In this document: one piece after another, positions 1-11,162 of the stretch
Layout of the letters: every line of letters starts with the position of its first letter
Position numbering within the stretch: position 1 is the stretch's first letter
NCBI GenBank assembly: GCA_039566865.1
Contig: CM076943.1
Span: 37,022,663 to 37,086,662 of the forward strand
From: Aurelia coerulea
Taxonomy: Eukaryota > Cnidaria > Scyphozoa > Semaeostomeae > Ulmaridae
Direction: 5' to 3'
DNA: 64,000 nt
The notes under the pieces: model-generated
The model's input: only the letters and a program-made list of their open reading frames with translations
Told to the model about the DNA's origin: nothing
Database searches by the model: none
Program-made: the position numbers and the translations under genes

Positions 1-536
1 CTATCCAGTCTCTCTTCCAATATCTTTGAATAAACCAATTGATATTTCTATTGTGAATTATTTTCTGTTTTTAGACTTCTAATTAGTGAAAATAGTTAGT
101 AACAAGGAACCTGACACTGTTTTCTGCACTTTTTGAGATACATTGCCATAATTCATCAATTCTATGACGTCATTAATATAAATGTTGTCATGGATATCAA
201 AAGTTGCTGATGTCAGCAAATATAAATAAACTATATATTAAATGAAATTATTCTTCAAGACCAATCGAATGGTGTATATAACTTTATCATTAGTGCTATT
301 TGCAAGAATTTAGCGAGGATTTTAAGATTTCACTTGTGACCAGTCTCCTAATAAAGGCATCTGGAAGTCACATGGTAGAACAATGGGCAATACAATTTTT
401 AAACTTTGATGGCCAATTAAATTTTAGGAAAAGCCAAGACGTTGCAGCACCATATCTACAACAGCGGTGGAGATATTTGAGAAAGTTTGGTAGGGGGGGG
501 GGGGCGAAAAACGCCCCCCGGTCCTAATAGGGTTAA
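1..536. mobile_element. piggyBac-like MITE, left edge cut by window start
   Basis: The right end reads ATAGGGTTAA at 527-536, preceded by a G-run/C-run hairpin (about 492-519). The window opens with CTATCCAGTCT, the same start as the left end of the copy at 51543, so only TTAACC is missing. Internal landmarks are shared with 6781-7661 in the same order: a TGACGTCA palindrome near 165, a GCTGATGTCAGC stretch near 209, and a block ending CGAATGGTG near 273. TTAA flanks with CCCTAT...ATAGGG ends fit the piggyBac superfamily. No transposase is encoded, so this is a non-autonomous derivative. The 75-codon ORF at 300-527 only runs through the repeat and is not called. Confidence 0.7.
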
Positions 537-650
537 TGTATAATATAGTGGCGTCCATGGCCATTCAGTTGGTAATTGTCTTCATGCATGAACTGTCATG
601 TAAGAGGAAATTGCATAAGGCTGTTACGTATCCATATCATTGACATCTAG

Positions 651-871
651 AATCACTTACAAAATTGTTGAGCCACCCTGAAAAAAAGGAGCTTTTTGCT
701 CCCCCCCCCCTTCCCCCATGTCAATGTTGTTTGGAAAAAAGGACTTGGTCATGCTGACAGGCGTGGTTTGGCAACTTTCTAGTGGTTTTTCAACATTGAC
801 CAGGTGGGAGGGGGGAAGCAGAGGCAAAAAACTGAAAATCTGAGGGTGGCTCAACAATTTTGTAAGTGATT
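651..871. mobile_element. Short palindromic MITE, family P, copy 1
   Basis: The 221 bp element starts AATCACTTACAAAATTG and ends with its exact reverse complement. The perfect terminal inverted repeat is 29 bp (651-679 and 843-871). Inside, a C-run plus CATGTCAATGTTG on one side pairs loosely with CAACATTGACCAGG on the other. No target duplication is clear. Further copies are at 3301-3527, 28711-28910 and 33387-33603, so it is a dispersed family. Confidence 0.85.
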
Positions 872-3300
872 GTCTGAAATTCTCGCAACTTCGACTTCAG
901 TTTCCAAGAAGAATACCAAGGCTAACTGCATGAAAATTTGTACTTGGCATGGCTATATTGACACATAGTTTCAAAATGTGTTGTTTTAAAAAAATTTTAC
1001 CAGCTGTAAATAATTCACGAGATTTTTGAAAAAGACATTTTTTCGCCATTTTGCAAGGAAATGGCATAATTGCATAGTTTTCTCAAAATATTCTTTTTTT
1101 GACGTACTTTCCCATTAGCTTAAATCTTGTAAGAATTTGATATGATTTTTGTTTCATTTGCCTTCAATCATACTCTGGCAACTGCGATGCTACTAGGGTG
1201 GGAGAGGGTATTTTCGTTTGGCCTATTTTATGGAATTCTCCCTTTGACTGGCTATATTGTTCTTAAACGCTGTTCATAAACGTCATTTTTACAACAGAAG
1301 TTTATAGTGATGATATTCTATATGTTTGAGTGATACAATTGAATAAAATGTTCTATTTACAATTATAAACGATATACAACTGTAACATTGCCATCTGGTT
1401 CGTGTGTATTCATGGTGAATTACATCCTCGCATCAGTGCTCGCCACAAGGCTCACTACAATGCTCGCCAACATCGTTCGTTTGTATTCCTTGTTTCTAAC
1501 GAAGGAAAACGAAAAAACTTTGCGCAAAACGTATATTATCTTGTCAGTATGCGTAGACACTCTCATTGAAGACCAATAAAAATAACAAATCTCCGCGGCG
1601 AGTTGAAATTGAACCAATTTACCAACATTGCTCATTTTTAGTACCTTTAAAAAAATTGAAATCCTTTTTTAGTGGCTATAAAGTGGGAATTGTTGAAGTT
1701 TTAGTCATTTTGCATCTAATCGAAGTAGAATTTGGGAGTAAAAAGCTAGCCTATGTGTACACACGGGCTTTCGCTACATATTGGGTGGCTTTGTTTATTT
1801 GTTGATCAACTTTGTTGGACGCATAAGAAACTTTAAAAAGTTGAGAATGGTTGACGAGAAATGTTCAAGATCACTCACTCAGTCTATCATTTAGTGATTT
1901 GACCTTATGAACAATTGAAGTTCAGTGGTCCGATGATAAATTGTTTGTCATCGTTTATAACTGGTTCCAAAAAAACAAATGCTGGTTTCAAAGGGGAAAC
2001 ATATACCCTTTTCATTCATTTGGCATTAAAAGTTTTCAAGGTTTGCATTGGTTTAGTTAGTCACACTCTGATGACAACATAAGTTTGAAAGGCCTCAGTG
2101 TGCCAATTATTTATACTCGTTTCGTTCGTTGCATCTGCCATTTTAATACCATATTTTTGGTATTTAAAGAATAGAGGAATATTGGCCAATAAAGCATGGA
2201 GCCGTTATTGCCACTCATGGAGCCGTTAACATTACTTTTCGAACCGAACAAACAAGGTTAAAAATGTTCTCAGTTGTCATATGTTTTAAGGTGAAATTTC
2301 TCGATCATGACGGCAATGAAAATAATTGGACAAAGGCGTGTGTTTCTCCGCAAACAGACGGCAACGAGTTGCCATTGTATGAAAGTAATACCGATGGTAA
2401 TGAAAACCCCCCATTCTTATGCCGTTCAAGTGAAGTTACCCACATTGAAATGCGGATATTCCTTATTGCAAAACACTCAACCACAACATCTGCAAAACTT
2501 TGACGACTTGGAAACTTGTCTAAGTCAACTTGACTGTACATGAAGAGAAAGATGGTGCGCTGTGGTGAACTTGCTGTCATTTTGAAGTCGAACTGTCGAA
2601 TTTTCTAATTTCCCGCGCTCACTCAAGTGCATAAATTCCTTTCTAAATACAACAATATGGGATATAATTTGTCGATTATGGTGATAATTGTAGAACAATA
2701 TGTTTTATAACTCGAAGATGCAACTAACAGCGACTATAGATGTTGTAAAGTTGTTTGGAAATTAAATTTCTTCTTTAAATGCGAGGCGTAGCAATGGTAA
2801 ATTTAGGACGGCTGCAGGCCTACAAGTTTTCAGGCAGAGGGAAGTAATGGTAGACATGTTATCTCTTTAAAAGAGTCTGTATTTAAGCATGCATATTGTC
2901 ATGTTTAACGAAATAAATTTTCTAACTTCGAATTATCCAATTTTTTGAAACGCACGCAGAAAATGGAAAGTTGTGCTGCTTCGCCATTTTCATTTAAGAA
3001 ATATAAGTTAGTAATTCAAAACGTTGATTCGAATTCTACTAATGCAATAACAGTAAATATCTTGTCATGTGCCAACGCCCCAGCTGCTTATTAAGAGATG
3101 TAATCAACTAGGCCAATGTTGTAAAAATAGCCAAAATGAGCATATTTTCTAAGGAACACTGCGAGGCCGCACTAGCGTTCAAAAATTCCAACAAAAATTA
3201 GAGGACTGCCTTTATGCAATTTTTGCAAGCCCTGTTAATTTGAAAGCATTTGAAGGAAAAACCTTAAAGCTATGACGCCTTAAATGTACTACATTTTCAG
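872..3300. other. No recognisable gene or repeat
   Basis: AT-rich intergenic or intronic sequence. The short ORFs here (for example 1388-1579, and overlapping frames at 2264-2580 on both strands) have no recognisable motif, lack splice context and overlap each other on opposite strands. I see nothing to annotate. Confidence 0.6.
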
Positions 3301-3527
3301 ACAATAACTTACAAAATTGTTGAGCCACACTGAAAAAAAGGGGTTTTTGCCCCCCCCCCCTTTCCCCCATGTCAATGTTGTTTGGAAAAAGTACTTGGTC
3401 ATGCTGACAGGCGTGGTTTGGCAACTTTTTAGTGGTTTTTCAACATTGACCAGGGGGGAGGGGGGGGAAGCAGAGGCAAAAAACTGAGAATCCGAGGGGT
3501 GGCTCAACAACCTTGTAAGTGATTGTA
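3301..3527. mobile_element. Short palindromic MITE, family P, copy 2
   Basis: Same layout as 651-871. ACTTACAAAATTGTTGAGCC near 3308 is mirrored by GGCTCAACAACCTTGTAAGT near 3501, with the same C-run and the same ACAGGCGTGGTTTGGCAACT middle. Its ends have a few mismatches, so it is older or more diverged than copy 1. Confidence 0.8.
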
Positions 3528-4068
3528 GGGCAGGGTGTTCTGAAAACTGACCAAAGAGATCTTGGCACATGAAGTCAAACTATTATATTGGCAGTCCAGG
3601 AGAAAGTGTTAGTTGTTCTCTTTTTCCATAACAATTACAAATTGGGTTTAGACAGAAAAAAGTCATGCCGAAAGCTGTGCTCATTTAATGCACTATAATT
3701 CAAACGAAGTGTCATAGATGTTATAAGAAGAGTTTCCTAGTGGTCTTATGATTCAATAAAGTTTTTTGTTTGCATTCAGGAGCAATGGTCGCAGAATCTT
3801 TTTTATGATCACCGCAAATTCACTCCCTTCCCCTGAAGCTAAAATTGGTTTAAGGGCGCCGAGTAATCTATTATTTGTTACAACGTGCCGCTTTTTTCTT
3901 TCATCAATAATTTTAGTCTCCATAAAACTGCCGATCTGCAGTATGAATGTTTGTTTCACGTCTGTTACCTTCTAGCCAAAATAACACTTGCAGCTACCCC
4001 GTATACCCACGTGAACGTGCAAATGCAAAGCTTTTCAGGGTGCCAAAAATTGAAATTTGTTGTATTAG
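3528..4068. other. No recognisable gene or repeat
   Basis: Short overlapping ORFs occur on both strands at 3753-4144. None shows a recognisable motif. I see no feature to support. Confidence 0.5.
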
Positions 4069-4171
4069 CCCTATCCAGACTAGGGGGAGTGCCCCCGTTG
4101 TGAATTTTCCACACAGCTCGTTGAGTATTTTCAGAATAGTCTAGCTTTTTCGTGATTTTTAGTTTCTATCT
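4069..4171. mobile_element. piggyBac-like MITE end fragment
   Basis: Starts CCCTATCCAGACTAGG directly after TTAG, a one-base variant of TTAA. The segment at about 4117-4170 matches the reverse complement of 52290-52340, the inner right side of the copy at 51543. It therefore supplies the terminal sequence that copy has lost. The element is interrupted at about 4172 by a foldback repeat and I could not trace its other end. Confidence 0.55.
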
Positions 4172-4455
4172 TCAATGTCTGCCAAAAGTCTTGGAGCACC
4201 TTTTCTATTTTTGCATTTTTTTTGCGATTCCCCCCTCTCCCCCTCAGAACAATTTCGTTCTGTGATGATCAAATGGGGATGGCAGGACGATTCACGACTC
4301 TGATGGAATGCTAGGAAAATAACCTTGCAAATCAACATTGTCTTGGGGGTGAGGCTTGGGGGTGAGGGGGTGTTTAAGCCTAATCGCTATGGTTAGAACT
4401 GCGGATTGTCAAGAATTGGCCTAAGTGTTCCAAGGACTTTTGGCAGGCATTGTCT
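4172..4455. repeat. Foldback repeat, about 280 bp
   Basis: CAATGTCTGCCAAAAGTC (near 4174) is mirrored by GACTTTTGGCAGGCATTG-like sequence at 4432-4451 with small mismatches. Pyrimidine-rich CCCCTCTCCCCCTCAG on one side is matched by G-rich GGGGGTGAGG on the other. This fits a small foldback MITE inserted next to, or into, the piggyBac-like fragment. No target duplication is seen. Confidence 0.5.
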
Positions 4456-5409
4456 GAATGTTATTTTGATTACGGTGACTTAAAAGAAAACAATTTCGAG
4501 CATCAAAGGGTTTTCGGTGGTGCTGATTTCATTGGTCATAATTAAAAGTTTATATTTCATACATTGAGCATTGTATAGATTTTCATGGATTTTACTGTGA
4601 TACCACACTCAGAATTCCACCAAATAGTCAGTGTATCCATCTATTTAGATTTCAATAGGATGAGAATGATAGGCTACTAGTTGCGTATCGATCTGCAATA
4701 AGAAACCCGAATTTTACATCTTTTCATGGCCAAAGAGTGAGTGATTTTATCCTACATGGAAACGAGGTTGCCACTTTTCATGCTTCCCTTTTCTGCTCCT
4801 GGCGTTACTTCCATGGACTCCTACTTCCATCGACTCCTTTGACCTCTGCAAGCGCTAGTGGTTATGGGTATTGTGAAATACTCTAGTACAGCTAGGAATT
4901 CTAATTGGCACATTTACCTGCAATGGCAAGACTCAAAATTGTCGACAGACACAGGTCAGAGTCATATGGCGAGATGTGCCCGCAGATGTATCCTTCGGTG
5001 TTGTCCTTCAAAGCAAGTCAGGCGATCGAAATTGATCGAAATCAAGTCCAGCATCGAGATTGCAGGGGGGTTATCCGTTACCCTTTGTTTTCAGTTTCAG
5101 GCCATTGTCAGCAACAATATAGCAATTTGCTAATTTTGCGGCAATTTATTGCTGCGAAGAAGCCACCTATTTGTGCGCAGTGGCTTCGCTAGGCGTGATC
5201 GATTCTCGATGCTTGTATGTCTGTCTTTCTATCTGTTTTCAACAATTTTCATATAGTCACTGCGGTCAGCGGCTTAGCGGCTTAGCGGCTTTTGAATTGG
5301 CATTGTTCCTAAATTTAGACTGGATCTTAGAATGCCAATACAACGTATTATATTTTTTCTATGCCAAGCTTCCTTTCAGCCATTATGCATGAGAACAGGG
5401 GCTATCTCT
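4456..5409. other. No recognisable gene or repeat
   Basis: The overlapping ORFs at 4858-5192 have no recognisable motif. A short GCGGCTTAGCGGCTTAGCGG direct repeat lies near 5269-5290. Nothing else is supported. Confidence 0.5.
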
Positions 5410-6240
5410 AAAGAGGAGAATGGAACGGGGGAATGGAATGGGGAATGGAACGGGGGAATGAAATGGGGGAATGGCTCGGGGAATAGAATAATTATACAGT
5501 ATATCCATAAGCCAAGTATTGCATATGAAAGTACTGCTCAAGATGTATCTTTTCACCAAATAGCTAGTCAATAACAGTTATAGTTTTGTTGCTATTCAAA
5601 GATTAAACTTTCCTTTTTCAAACAAAGGGGAATGGAATGGGGGAATGGGTTTTCGGGGAATGTCGAAACTACAGGGTAGAAATTCGACTTCAAGGTATCA
5701 TTCGAAGCCCCTTCTTCTCAGCTATCCAAATTTACCATTTTCGCATCGATACATCGAGCTGTTACTCCATAAACGTAGGGTACAACTCAGATTATAGTTT
5801 CTCATCTCAATTGGCAATATAATTTCAAGATTTCAATTGGCTATCAGGCAGATTAGCAAACGCATTCTTCATAACAAATAATTCATATATGCCATGCCCA
5901 GACACACATTGACGGGGAATGGAATTGGGGAATGGAATGGGGGAATGGCACGGGGAATAGAAAAGTTATACAGTATAGAAAAGGATAAAGTATAACATAG
6001 GACAGTACTACTCCGAATGTATATTTTCGCAAAATAGCTAGTCAATAACAGTTATAGTTTTGTTACAAATTAAAAAATAAACTTCCACATTTCAAACAAA
6101 GGGGAATGGAATGGGGGAATGGGTTTCGGGGAATATCGAAACTACCTGGTAGAAATTCGATTTGAAGGTATCTTTCGAAGCCCCTTCTTTCCAGCTATCC
6201 AAATTTACCATTTTTGCATCGATACACGAAACCGTTGGAT
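5410..6240 (+). repeat. Tandem duplication built on GGAATG-rich blocks
   Basis: Two direct copies of a unit of roughly 310 bp (about 5440-5755 and 5930-6235) share AGCTAGTCAATAACAGTTAT, then a GGGGAATGGAATGGGGGAATG block, then GAAGCCCCTTCTT and TATCCAAATTTACCATTTT in the same order. Four GGAATG-type blocks (about 5420, 5630, 5915, 6102) mark the unit boundaries. No coding potential is evident. The copies differ by scattered substitutions and small indels. Confidence 0.8.
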
Positions 6241-6780
6241 CTAGAAGCGAAGGCAAAAGCCAGATAGCAGTTTGCTTGTTGTTTCAAAAGAAGTCAAAGG
6301 CAAATTAGGACGACGCCTCTACACAACAGGCTAGACATAGGTTTTTTTAGATTGTTGGAACGATGAGAGATGCCTGGGGATTTTTCTTCACTTTGTTTTC
6401 ACAAGCAGGGAGGATACAGCCTAGATATTCAGATCAAATTGAATGAATATTGGCATTGCTGTCGTTATCATCGCTACTATATTTATAGTAAAATCCCCCC
6501 TCCCAGGTTTAGCAAAGCTTGGCAGTGGCACTGACCTAAAATCATGTCGTTCTTTCTGATAACAAAACAAATCACTGCATCAAGCTCTAACTGAATAAGC
6601 TTTCAACATAGACAAAGTCATAGGGTCCAAAATTGATATTTCCCTTTCTCCAATTTTCAAAGGGGCCTTTGCAACCTGCATACCTTGCACGTGTCCTCAA
6701 GTTTGGTTGGAGAATGTTTTGATTCAGCTTCATAAATCAAAACGGCGTCCCCTAATTTTTCCACCGTCTCAAGGGCGTAG
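6241..6780. other. No recognisable gene or repeat
   Basis: Unannotated AT-rich sequence between the GGAATG duplication and the next MITE. The reverse-strand ORF at 6657-6845 runs into the MITE end and carries no motif. Confidence 0.5.
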
Positions 6781-7661
6781 TTAACCCTATCTGTGCTGGG
6801 CGATTTTTTAGGTATTTTGTACTGGGGGTGGGGGGTGTTTTTCACCCCCTCCCCTCTTTCTCTCCAAAACTACAAAAGATATAACAATAAGGATTACCCC
6901 CATTGTTCTTTAGACAATTGGATATTCAAATATAACAATGACAATTGATAAGTCACGTGATTCGTTGCTAGGCAACCGAAAAACTGAGGAAAATTGGCAA
7001 ATTTATACCTTCCTAACCAGAAAAATTCTATTTAATCAACCACTCAACCGATTTTCTTCAAATTTGTTTCAAATAGTAGGAAACATGTCATAGTTAAAAA
7101 ATATATACTTTTTAAAATTAACTTAAACTTAAACTTAAACTAGCCTTTTGTTGCATGCATTTACTTTCATCGCAGGTTTTTGCCAGTCCTGTCCTTTTTA
7201 TCTGGTAAATATAGACTCAAAATGAATCAAATTAAGAAGATGAAGCAAATTGGAATAAAAAATTTATATTTTGCACTTCTTTATCAGAGAAATGACGTCA
7301 TAAATGTGAATGACGTCATAGATATTAGATTTGCTGACATAAGCAAATATGAAAAATGTATATATCAAATGAAAGTACTCATCAAATGCAATCGAATGGT
7401 GCATGTTTGAAATCGATCAGGCAAACGACACAAAAACTACGGACATTTTAAGCTTTGTTGTTGTTGACTACTCTCCAAATATGGTATTACTGTGGTCACA
7501 TGATCAAAGGTAGAACAATGAATTGTTAAGAATTTAATTGCCTATGAAATTTGAGTCAAAGTCACTAAAACTGGTGGTTATATCCCTTGTCGTTTTAGCG
7601 TAACGCAGCAAAAACTGGTAGGGGGGGGGCGAAAAACGCCCCCCAGTACGAATAGGGTTAA
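6781..7661. mobile_element. piggyBac-like MITE, complete copy
   Basis: Begins TTAACCCTATCTG and ends ATAGGGTTAA at 7652-7661, giving TTAA flanks and CCCTAT/ATAGGG termini as in piggyBac-class elements. Both ends carry G-run/C-run sequence. Two TGACGTCA palindromes lie near 7293 and 7311, followed by a GCTGACATAAGCAAATAT stretch, CAAATGAAAG and CGAATGGTG near 7392, the same order as in the copy at 1-536. No transposase ORF is present (about 0.88 kb). Confidence 0.8.
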
Positions 7662-7929
7662 CAAGGAATTTTCTGGGGCTATACCCCAGACCCTACTTTT
7701 TATGCAGAGTCGGCCTCATTCTGACTCTCCTTATTAGAGTAATAGATTCAAATTTAAAAAGACCACCAACAACAATTTTTAACAGCCCAAAGCCAACGAC
7801 CAGTACGCAGCACTCACTAATGAAAATTATTTCTAGTATGTTCAGATAGTCGTTTCCAATGTCCTTCAATTTAAGCTCATCATCATCAATCAATCATCAA
7901 GAAGAAGAAGAATTCAAGCTATTTATTAA

Positions 7930-8060
7930 GGTAACTCTGCTTTCCGCTCTAGTGCACAGCGAAATGCCGTTTCGCAAAACCACTCTCCTCAGAAAACAGT
8001 ATTTCTCCAGTATTATTCAGCCACAGTTCTCCAGTATTATTATTCAGTTATCAAATTTGA
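7930..8060. mobile_element. End fragment of the TTAA foldback family
   Basis: TTAA at 7926-7929 is followed by GGTAACTCTGCTTTCCGC and about 100 bp matching the left arm of the complete element at 8364-9521 (same order through CCACTCTCCTC and the TCTCCAGTATTATTC area). The remainder is missing. It is one arm only. Confidence 0.65.
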
Positions 8061-8340
8061 AATGTTTTCGATCTCAGTGATGTCAGAATTGCATGCTTTG
8101 TATCTTGTTTGTGACGTCATCAACGCTCAGTGATGTCATAACACAAATTTCTGATATCATCAAAATAGGATTTAGTGCACATCAATCGAAAGCTTGTCTC
8201 ACAAGGAGTCGAATGGTGCATTACTTGGATGAATTCGACTAATCTGTCCCGAGTTATGACCGTAAAAAGGATTTTCTAGGTGCCAATCTTATGACGTCAT
8301 TTCCGGCCAACGCCCATCGAAAATCTAAATGTACCCAGGC
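8061..8340. mobile_element. Internal fragment of the piggyBac-like MITE family
   Basis: Contains GTGACGTCATCAACG, GTGATGTCATAAC, AAAGCTTGTCTCACAAGG, GTCGAATGGTGCAT and a further TATGACGTCATTT, in the order seen in the complete MITE at 6781. The terminal CCCTAT ends are not visible, so this is an end-less remnant sitting between two copies of the foldback family. Confidence 0.5.
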
Positions 8341-8363
8341 CCATTTTGTAGAGCATACTTTAA

Positions 8364-9521
8364 GGTAACTCTGCTTTCCGCTCTAGTGCACAGCGAGATG
8401 GCGTTTCGCAAAACCACTCTCCTCGGAAAGCAGTTAATTTCTCCAATATTATTCGGCCTATCGAAAAGCGGTAAAAAGGATGTTGTTCTGTATAATCTGG
8501 GCAATCGAAAGATGTATAAATCGCAATGTTTCCGTCAACCCTGGTTTCACAAATCATAGTTCAAATCTTTTTGCTAATTTCAGAAAAGTGGATTTATCTC
8601 CAAAACTACTCGAAAAATGTTCAATTTTTTTTCGTTCCATCTTTAGCTAGGTCGTTGATCTACAACTTTGCCAAGTCTGATTGAAGAAGCTAGGCTAGAT
8701 TTTCTGCAATCGAATTTCGTATTTCTGTTTACTTTTCGACAGCGAAATGGAGAAACCTTGGTCAACAGATTACCATGCTATGAAGCACGCTTGCTAACGC
8801 TCAGGCTTGAAATAACTTTCAGAAGTTTTTCCATTGGCAAACAAAAGAACGTCATCATTTGGGAAAACCATACGCAGGTCTCAAAAGACATCCTTGATGC
8901 CCTTGTAAAAGTATCATTTGCATCTATTGATTAAAAATTACTGATTTTTACCAGCAACTTCACGAAACCATGCTTTGGGTGTCTTTCGAGACTTTTGTAA
9001 GCATTCACTGCTTATCAATTTCTTTTAGAGTCCACAATGAGCATAGATTTTAGATCAAGAACAAATTTTTTTGCAAAAACATTCTACGGGCGTTCAAATC
9101 GTTCTGCATGGGCTAAACTGTTGATCAACGCTTTTCCCCTTCGATGTCGAAAAGTAAACAGAAATGTAAAATTCGATTGCAGGAAATCTAGCCTAGCTTT
9201 TTCAATCAGACTTGGCAAAGTTGTAAATCAACTACTTAGCTAAAGATGGAGCGAAAAAAATCGAAACTTTTTCGAGTAGTTTTGGAGGTAAATCCACTTT
9301 TCTGAAATTAGCAAAAAGATTTGAACTATGATTTGTAAAACCAGGGTTGACGGAAACATTGCGATTTATACATCTTTCGATTGCCCAGATTATACAGAAC
9401 AACATCCTTTTTACCGCTTTTCGATAGGCCGAATAATACTGGAGAAATTAACTATTTTCTGAGGAGAGTGGTTTTGCGAAACGGCATCTCACTGTGCACT
9501 AGAGCGGAAAGCAGAGTTACC
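8364..9521. mobile_element. Foldback element with about 385 bp arms and TTAA flanks
   Basis: TTAA at 8360-8363 and 9522-9525 brackets an element starting GGTAACTCTGCTTTCCG and ending with its reverse complement. The arms (about 8364-8745 and 9138-9521) mirror each other throughout, including GGGCAATCGAAAGATGTAT on the left and its complement near 9370, and CCAAGTCTGATTGA on the left mirrored near 9205. The loop is about 390 bp without a recognisable protein. TTAA targeting suggests mobilisation by a piggyBac- or Kolobok-type transposase, which is inference. Confidence 0.8.
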
Positions 9522-9664
9522 TTAACAAGCAACATATCTACGGTAGCTAAAAAAAATACGCAATTTAAAATAAAAACTTTTAATACTACTTTCTACCGAT
9601 TTAATAATAGATGTGTAGCTTAGGACACCTACAAAGAACTCTAATGAGATTTCGGGCTAGGTGG

Positions 9665-10087
9665 TAGCCTGCGTGCAGACTCTACTGATTTTTTTTCAGA
9701 GAGGTTTCCCCTCCAGTAGAGTCTGCGCATCAGCGACCACATCCTTGTTCTAGGTCACGTGCGGTTCGCAGGATTGAGGAACTAACTCATTGAATTAGAT
9801 TCAATAGAGCTGCCTATAAATAGGATAGACAAAGCACCCATACACAAAAGGCTTCTTTGGCTTTTATTTGGCTAGCTTTGTTCATGCATATACCAATCCA
9901 ATATCAGAAGACTCCAACAAAGACCAGACGCTACTCAAAGAAAAGGGAAGGCTTCAACCAATCAGGAAAGGTTTAGCGTTTCTCATAAACTGAGAACAAG
10001 GATTTGGTCGCTGAGGCGCAGACTCTACTGGAGGAGAAACCTCTCTGTCTCTCTGAAAAGAAATCAGTAGAGTCTGCACGCAGGCTA
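9665..10087. mobile_element. MITE with 9 bp target duplication (MULE-like size)
   Basis: Flanked by GCTAGGTGG at 9656-9664 and 10088-10096. It starts TAGCCTGCGTGCAGACTC and ends GAGTCTGCACGCAGGCTA. Inverted arms extend about 85 bp (9665-9752 and 10001-10087), and each arm holds its own smaller palindrome (CAGACTCTACTG with CAGTAGAGTCTG). A 9 bp duplication is typical of Mutator-like elements, but superfamily is not proven. Single-end fragments of the same family sit near 11273 and 52346. Confidence 0.8.
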
Positions 10088-10399
10088 GCTAGGTGGCCGT
10101 TGCCTCTGTCAAGCTAACATTCAGCGATATTGAAATTAATACGAATACATTTCTTTTTGCTGCTACGCAGTAGCAGCTTTCTATACGGGATTCAATCGAG
10201 TTCGTCCGGTAGGGTGGATTATTTCTAATGGAAAGCCAAACAATAAGAACAACAACAACAACATGCCTTATTACAGCGCTGTGAGAACGCCCACGACTTT
10301 GCTTTTGTGACTATGTTTTGGAGGAAGGAGAAGAAGACGGGGATTTTCACGCATTTTGGTGCGTATAACATCGTTTTTTACAGCTAATTTCATTTCAAA

Positions 10400-10564
10400 T
10401 ATGAAGGGATTTCTTTTTATCCTCTTTATTTTCTTGACCATACACTGTTTTACAGCGGACAGATTTCAGGAAGATGTCAGCAATGAGGGCTTATCTAGGC
10501 CTAATATACACGTTGTTTACGCTTTCACTCAGAAAGCATTGCTAGCCACCGGCAGGACTTGTTG
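10400..10564 (+). CDS. Small ORF with a signal-peptide-like N terminus, unidentified
   Basis: From the ATG at 10400 the ORF begins MKGFLFILFIFLTIHCFTA, a basic residue followed by a hydrophobic run that looks like a secretion signal, then DRFQEDVSNEG and a stop at 10562-10564. A second short ORF of similar style starts at 10654 (MRENLFVSLLIFVWIVAGL). Neither resembles a family I know, and no splice donor clearly follows. It could be the first exon of a secreted protein, a decayed gene, or chance. A weak AATAAA plus A-run lies 0.6 kb downstream. Confidence 0.25.
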
Positions 10565-11140
10565 AGGATACCGAGGACTGCCCCTGTTGCCTGAGCCTTT
10601 TGTTATGCTGGTAAAGTTCAAAGCAGATCAACAGCTGGGAAACCTATTACCATGCGCGAGAATCTCTTTGTCTCTTTGCTAATTTTTGTTTGGATTGTGG
10701 CCGGATTATCCGCCCACATCCTTTCCACAAAACCAAACATGGTTTTGTGCGCATGATCACAGGTTTCCTTTTTGGGGGATGACCGTTGCTTTGAACTTTG
10801 ACGATTCGTATCCCCAACAAGGACCTGGATCAGCAGAATAACTTCTACAGCTTATCTGTTTCAAAGACGGGAACAAGACGATGGGAGCCTATCCCAAGGC
10901 AATGATTTCAGGGCCTAACTTGAGGTTATTACTTTGACCTACACAAAAAAAATATATGCTAGGTACCACCGGCGGCAGGGGATTGATGAGGGAGAGGGAG
11001 GGAGGAATGCTCAAAACTGACACCGGAGGTTTGCAACGAATTGCTGGGTTAGGCCAATAACATCTTATTAAGTGTTTCAAGTGTTAGTGCAATGCTGTTG
11101 TAATACTGTTTTGTACAGTGTTGATACTTGATACAGCAAA

Positions 11141-11162
11141 TAAATGTAAAAAAAAAAAAAAT
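11141..11162 (+). other. Polyadenylation signal followed by an A-run
   Basis: AATAAATGT is followed at once by 14 A residues (about 11149-11162). This is the signature of a retrotransposed 3' end, or of an AT-rich accident. The sequence upstream (10300-11140) has no long ORF, so the source transcript cannot be named. Confidence 0.35.

Noticed and set aside
300..527. 75-codon ORF at the start of the window
   Set aside because: It lies wholly inside a MITE copy and ends in the G-run/C-run hairpin; the related copies do not keep the frame.
2264..2580. Overlapping ORFs on both strands
   Set aside because: Three frames are open over the same 280 bp with no recognisable motif or splice sites; most likely chance.
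5410..6140. CRISPR-like array of GGAATG blocks
   Set aside because: Blocks are irregular in length and spacing, sit in a duplicated unit, and the DNA is eukaryotic.
7859..9623. Several ORFs across the foldback element
   Set aside because: They mirror each other because the arms are inverted copies; none has a domain.
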